The notes under the pieces were generated by a model that was given only the letters and a program-made list of their open reading frames with translations, had not been told where the DNA came from and ran no database searches. The translations under genes were made by a program, and so were the position numbers. From Chloroflexota bacterium (GTDB taxonomy: Bacteria > Chloroflexota > Ktedonobacteria > Ktedonobacterales > JACDGC01), in NCBI GenBank assembly GCA_021812265.1, contig JAKAOI010000063.1, forward strand, positions 1 to 8,906: a stretch of DNA of 8,906 nt, read 5' to 3'. The first letter of the stretch is position 1; each line of letters opens with the position of its first letter. This document shows, piece by piece, positions 5,829 to 8,906 of the stretch.

Positions 5829-7613
5829 ATGACGGCGCCGCAACTTCAAACACGCTATACACAAATTTCGGCGCCGGTTACCGCTGCTGAAACACCACAT
5901 ACGCATGTATATACCCATCTTCGCTCTTATATTCCTCTATTAGCGCTGTTACTTGCCGGCGCAGCCTTGCGACTGATTTTATTGGCTCGTGGTGTTCCAT
6001 CACTGGATAGCGATGAAGCCACTTTTGGGTTAATGGCGTTGCATATGGCGCATGGGCAATTCAGTGTTTTTATGTGGGGACAAAATTATATGGGGCCGTT
6101 GGAGCCGCTTATCAGCCTGCCTTATATGCTGATTTTAGGGACATCAGCGCTGTCCCTGCGGCTAGGCCCTTTAACACTTTATTGCGCAGCCATTATTGTG
6201 TTGTATGTGTTTTGTAAAAGATATTTTTCCCAGCGGATAGCCATGTATACTGCGGCGGCGCTGGCCTTTGCCTCGCCGTTTTTTACGATAGTTGGCGTGC
6301 GCGAATTTGGCGGATATGTGGATACCATGTTGCTAGGTCCGCTTTTGCTGCTTTTGGCGCTGGACGATTTGCGCAGCTGGCGCCGCCTGACGGTACTGGG
6401 TTTGCTGGCTGGTTTTGCCTTTTGGGTGAATATGCTTTCAGCTCCGTTTATCATCGTTGCAATCTTTATGTATGTTGTACAGCGTCGTGGAAGAATTTTT
6501 CATTTAGCAAGTCTGCTGTTTGCCGGAGCGATGGCGGTCGGAGCCTCGCCTGCGCTGCTGGCGTATGCCGGTGATTTGGCGCAACTGGCGCAAAACAGCA
6601 ATCACGGCTCTGCTGCAGCGGGGACGGCGCAGAATTATACTGTGGCGACTCAATTATCACAAGGAATATTTAGTATACTTATTTCGCAGGGAATACACGT
6701 GGCGCAAACCTTTGCCATATCGTTGCCGATTCTATTTGGTTTTGGTATTGGCGGCCTGCAAAGCAACGGATATACTCCCAGCGCCTTTTGGGCAACCGCT
6801 GCACAACATCCGTGGACATACGCTGTTTCAGTTATACTGGCGGCGCTGTTTATAGCGCTGCTTGTGGGTTCCGCAAAACATATTTGGCGGCGGCGAGTTT
6901 TATTGTTTGTACACTTAGGCCCCGAACAGGAACTGCGCGCGGCTCAATCTGCGTTGCGCGCCGAAGCTGCGTTGCTGCTTGTTGGCGTTCTTTATATTAT
7001 TGCTTTTATTATTGGGCAGCGCGAACTTGCCGCTACACCGCGCTACTTATTTCCGCTGATTGCTGTTATACCTTCCGCATTGGCGCAATTAGATCGCTTT
7101 GCCGGTCGCTTAGCAGATTATATGAAGCAGGGCAAAAAACCAATTTTGGGCAATATTGGGTTGGGTAAGGCTCAGTGGAGCATTATGGGGCTGCTGCTGC
7201 TGCCAATTTTGCTGATTAATATTACCGGTTCGCTCATGGTTACGCAGCAAGAAACTGCGGCGTTTGAAAAGGGACATTGGGTGTATGGATCTGATCAGGC
7301 GCTGCTTACGGCGCTGTATCAAGATAATGTACACACCGTCATCAGCAATGATTATTGGGAGGGCATGCGGCTGACTTTTGAAAGTAATGAGCGGATTATT
7401 ACTGTAATGATAACGCCGCTTGGAACGCTGGGCTATAATCGCTATGCGCCATATATCAAAGCCGGGCAATCCGATCCTCGCCCAGCTTATGTTGATTATG
7501 TGAATACACAGGAATCCCGAATATTATTAAAACAATATAATGAAGGGAAACTGCCCGGATATTCTATAAAAATAATAGGGCAGTTTTTAGTTGCGCTGCC
7601 ACCAAAGAAATAG
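5829..7613 (+). CDS. Polytopic GT-C fold glycosyltransferase (ArnT/PMT-like)
   Basis: 594 residues with about ten or more hydrophobic segments after a 30-residue soluble N-terminus. The first external loop, right after helix 1 (about 33-53), carries the acidic SLDSDEATFG motif (D60, D62, E63), in the place of the catalytic Asp/Glu of GT-C enzymes, which move sugars from polyprenyl-phosphate carriers to lipid or protein acceptors outside the membrane. The following GQFSVFMWGQNYMGPLEPL stretch is typical of the PMT_2-like group. The last roughly 100 residues (from about 490) are soluble. The start is inferred: only a weak GGA-type ribosome site lies about 14 bases upstream, and an internal start is possible. 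The gene ends at TAG 7611-7613, converging with plsX. Donor and acceptor are unknown; a role in cell-envelope glycosylation is inferred from the family. Confidence 0.82.
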   Translation: MTAPQLQTRYTQISAPVTAAETPHTHVYTHLRSYIPLLALLLAGAALRLILLARGVPSLDSDEATFGLMALHMAHGQFSVFMWGQNYMGPLEPLISLPYMLILGTSALSLRLGPLTLYCAAIIVLYVFCKRYFSQRIAMYTAAALAFASPFFTIVGVREFGGYVDTMLLGPLLLLLALDDLRSWRRLTVLGLLAGFAFWVNMLSAPFIIVAIFMYVVQRRGRIFHLASLLFAGAMAVGASPALLAYAGDLAQLAQNSNHGSAAAGTAQNYTVATQLSQGIFSILISQGIHVAQTFAISLPILFGFGIGGLQSNGYTPSAFWATAAQHPWTYAVSVILAALFIALLVGSAKHIWRRRVLLFVHLGPEQELRAAQSALRAEAALLLVGVLYIIAFIIGQRELAATPRYLFPLIAVIPSALAQLDRFAGRLADYMKQGKKPILGNIGLGKAQWSIMGLLLLPILLINITGSLMVTQQETAAFEKGHWVYGSDQALLTALYQDNVHTVISNDYWEGMRLTFESNERIITVMITPLGTLGYNRYAPYIKAGQSDPRPAYVDYVNTQESRILLKQYNEGKLPGYSIKIIGQFLVALPPKK

Positions 7614-7625
7614 CTGCGCTGCTGC

Positions 7626-7671
7626 AAAAAAACAGCCGGTGGTATCAGTCGTTTTGCGCTTCTGCAGGCTG
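7626..7671 (-). terminator. Weak candidate terminator for plsX
   Basis: On the - strand, CAGCC (complement of 7667-7671, within the last plsX codons) can pair with GGCTG (complement of 7633-7637), followed at once by seven T residues (complement of 7626-7632). The 29-base loop and 5-bp core make the hairpin weak, though the T tract is good. Confidence 0.3.
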
Positions 7672-8712
7672 CCCGTTTTCTATTATTTTGGCTGATTCTT
7701 GAATACCTGCGGCAATTTTTTCCGGGACCTGCTGTTCTACCGCTGTGCGCGCCACACGAATAGCGTTTTTAATAGCTTTAGCGTGCGAGCTTCCATGGCC
7801 GACAATAACGACACCGTTTACGCCTAATAGCGGCGCGCCGCCATATTCTTCATAATCGAGCTTTCGGCGAACATTGTCGAAAGCTCCTTTTAAAATAAGG
7901 CCGCCGATTTTGTTGATGGCGGAAGAATAAATTTCATCTTTAATAATTCCCAGAAGCATTTTGCTTAAGCCTTCGCTCAACTTCAGCGCAACGTTGCCAA
8001 CAAATCCATCGCACACGATAACATCTGCGGATCCAGCGGTAATATCCCGGCCTTCGACATTTCCATGAAATGTGATGGCTCCCGATTGCGCCATTTGCTT
8101 CAGCAGGGGATATGCTGCCTGTACGAGCTGATCTCCCTTGCCTGCTTCTTCTCCGTTGGCCAGCAGCCCTACAAGCGGATTTTGTGAGTGGAATACGTGT
8201 TTCATATACGCCGACCCCATGAGCGCAAATTGCGCCAAATAGCCGGGTTTGCAATCGGTTGTAGCGCCGATATCCAGCAGCAACGTTGGTTTGCCGGTGG
8301 CAGTGGGCAGCACGGTTCCCAGCGCGGGGCGGGTTACCCCTTTAATGCGGCCCAAGCCCAGCAGCGCAGCAACAACAGCGGCGCCGCTGTTACCCGCGGT
8401 GACCATACCAGCGGCTTTTCCTTCTTTAATCATTCGCATGCAAACGCTCATGCTGTTATTGGGGCGTGCTTTTACTGCCTCGGCAGGATGTTCATCCATA
8501 TGGATATAATCGTCGGTAAATTCAAAGTTTAGGGGCAGATCTGCGGCGTTTTGCCGAGCGAGTTCGTCGCGTATCACGTTTTCGGGGCCGGCTAACAATA
8601 TTTCTATACCCAGTTCGCGCGCGGCTAGAACGGCGCCGGCAATAATTTCTTGCGGGGCGTGGTCGCCGCCCATCACATCCAGCGCAATGCGTGGATTGGA
8701 GTTGGAAGCCAT
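7645..8712 (-). CDS. plsX: Phosphate acyltransferase PlsX
   Basis: 355 residues, matching the usual length (about 330-356). PlsX converts acyl-ACP and phosphate to acyl-phosphate, the donor that PlsY uses to acylate glycerol-3-phosphate in phospholipid synthesis; it acts peripherally at the inner membrane. The diagnostic N-terminal motif IALDVMGGDHAP lies at residues 9-20. Other family blocks are KARPNNSMSVCMRMIKEGKA, VTAGNSGA, RPALGTVLPT, LLDIGATTDCKP, LLANGEEAGKG, VCDGFVGNVALK and GAPLLGVNGVVIVGHGSS. ATG at 8710-8712 follows GAGGT eight bases upstream, inside the end of the response-regulator gene, so the two are likely translated together. The stop is TGA at 7645-7647. The more usual rpmF/fabH neighbours are not seen here; downstream is a convergent glycosyltransferase. 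Confidence 0.97.
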   Translation of the reverse strand: MASNSNPRIALDVMGGDHAPQEIIAGAVLAARELGIEILLAGPENVIRDELARQNAADLPLNFEFTDDYIHMDEHPAEAVKARPNNSMSVCMRMIKEGKAAGMVTAGNSGAAVVAALLGLGRIKGVTRPALGTVLPTATGKPTLLLDIGATTDCKPGYLAQFALMGSAYMKHVFHSQNPLVGLLANGEEAGKGDQLVQAAYPLLKQMAQSGAITFHGNVEGRDITAGSADVIVCDGFVGNVALKLSEGLSKMLLGIIKDEIYSSAINKIGGLILKGAFDNVRRKLDYEEYGGAPLLGVNGVVIVGHGSSHAKAIKNAIRVARTAVEQQVPEKIAAGIQESAKIIENGQPAEAQND

Positions 8713-8718
8713 GAGAGA

Positions 8719-8725
8719 TTACCTC
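8719..8725 (-). promoter_or_regulatory. plsX ribosome-binding site overlapping the response-regulator stop codon
   Basis: The - strand reads GAGGTAA, where TAA is the stop of the upstream gene and GAGGT the Shine-Dalgarno site of plsX, eight bases before its ATG. Overlap of stop and ribosome site, with a 6-bp gap between the genes, is a usual sign of translational coupling. Confidence 0.7.
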
Positions 8726-8906
8726 AAAATCGTTTCAATAATATTCAGAAGATCGTTCATACCAAAGGGTTTCATTAAAATTTCTCGCACCCCTAAGTTA
8801 CGATATTCTTCTTCATGATCACGCACTTCCGGATGCGCAGTGATAATAACAACAGGTGTGTTTTTCTGCACCAGCCGCATCAACTGCAATTCATCCGTGC
8901 CGTCCA
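8719..8906 (-). CDS. C-terminal half of a CheY-like response regulator receiver domain (partial)
   Basis: The frame runs off the right edge; 61 C-terminal residues are visible. They match the second half of a receiver domain: DGTDELQLMRLV (helix after the phosphorylation loop), PVVIITAH with the conserved switch Thr, then LGVREILMKPFGMNDLLNIIETIL with the invariant Lys in the KPF motif. The protein ends at the end of the last receiver helix, so no output domain follows; it is either a stand-alone regulator or a receiver at the C-terminus of a larger protein. The phospho-acceptor Asp is outside the window. It stops 6 bp before plsX in the same direction, suggesting one operon. The family call is firm; the signal and partner kinase are unknown. 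Confidence 0.88.
   Translation of the reverse strand, partial: DGTDELQLMRLVQKNTPVVIITAHPEVRDHEEEYRNLGVREILMKPFGMNDLLNIIETILR

Noticed and set aside
5663..5890. 75-codon + strand frame before the glycosyltransferase gene
   Set aside because: It overlaps the real gene in another frame, has no ribosome site, and its product shows no recognisable domain.

Overview
This 8.9 kb bacterial window holds ordinary housekeeping and surface genes, with a central stretch (about 2.0-5.6 kb) that has collected several mobile insertions. Taxonomy cannot be fixed from sequence alone. Base composition is moderate, TGA and TAG both act as stops, Shine-Dalgarno sites are of GGAG/GAGG type, and a transmembrane methyl-accepting chemotaxis protein points to a motile or chemosensory bacterium. 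A membrane-anchored FKBP with a Gln/Ala-rich tail and the style of the repeats recall Chloroflexota, but that is an impression, not evidence.

Layout. 1-130: 3' end of an unidentified + strand gene, followed by a strong intrinsic terminator (182-215). 289-1896 (-): chemoreceptor with a C-terminal zinc-binding CZB domain. 1971-2107: first copy of a 137-bp miniature element. 2248-3051 (-): membrane-anchored FKBP prolyl isomerase, with its own terminator near 2172-2200. 3102-3218: a second, unrelated inverted-repeat structure in the FKBP upstream region. 3354-3490: second copy of the 137-bp element. About 3595-5558: an IS607-family element with a serine-recombinase gene broken by one in-frame TGA and an intact tnpB. 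5829-7613 (+): polytopic GT-C type glycosyltransferase. 7645-8712 (-): plsX, preceded 6 bp upstream by the end of a response-regulator gene (8719-8906, -).

The most notable finding is the pair of 137-bp elements. They align without gaps at about 85% identity and start and end at the same bases. They carry 12-bp terminal inverted repeats (perfect in copy 1, 11/12 in copy 2), and each is flanked by its own exact 5-bp direct repeat (ATATT; AGTAA). That is strong evidence for a mobile MITE-like family. The interior also holds hairpins, one of which is kept by compatible substitutions between the copies.

The genes do not form a single pathway. Chemoreceptor and FKBP face the same way but are separated by a terminator and an insertion. 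The IS607 remnant is an autonomous unit in which tnpB is translationally positioned behind tnpA (29-bp overlap). The response regulator and plsX look like one operon with coupled translation, converging on the glycosyltransferase gene with a 31-bp gap.
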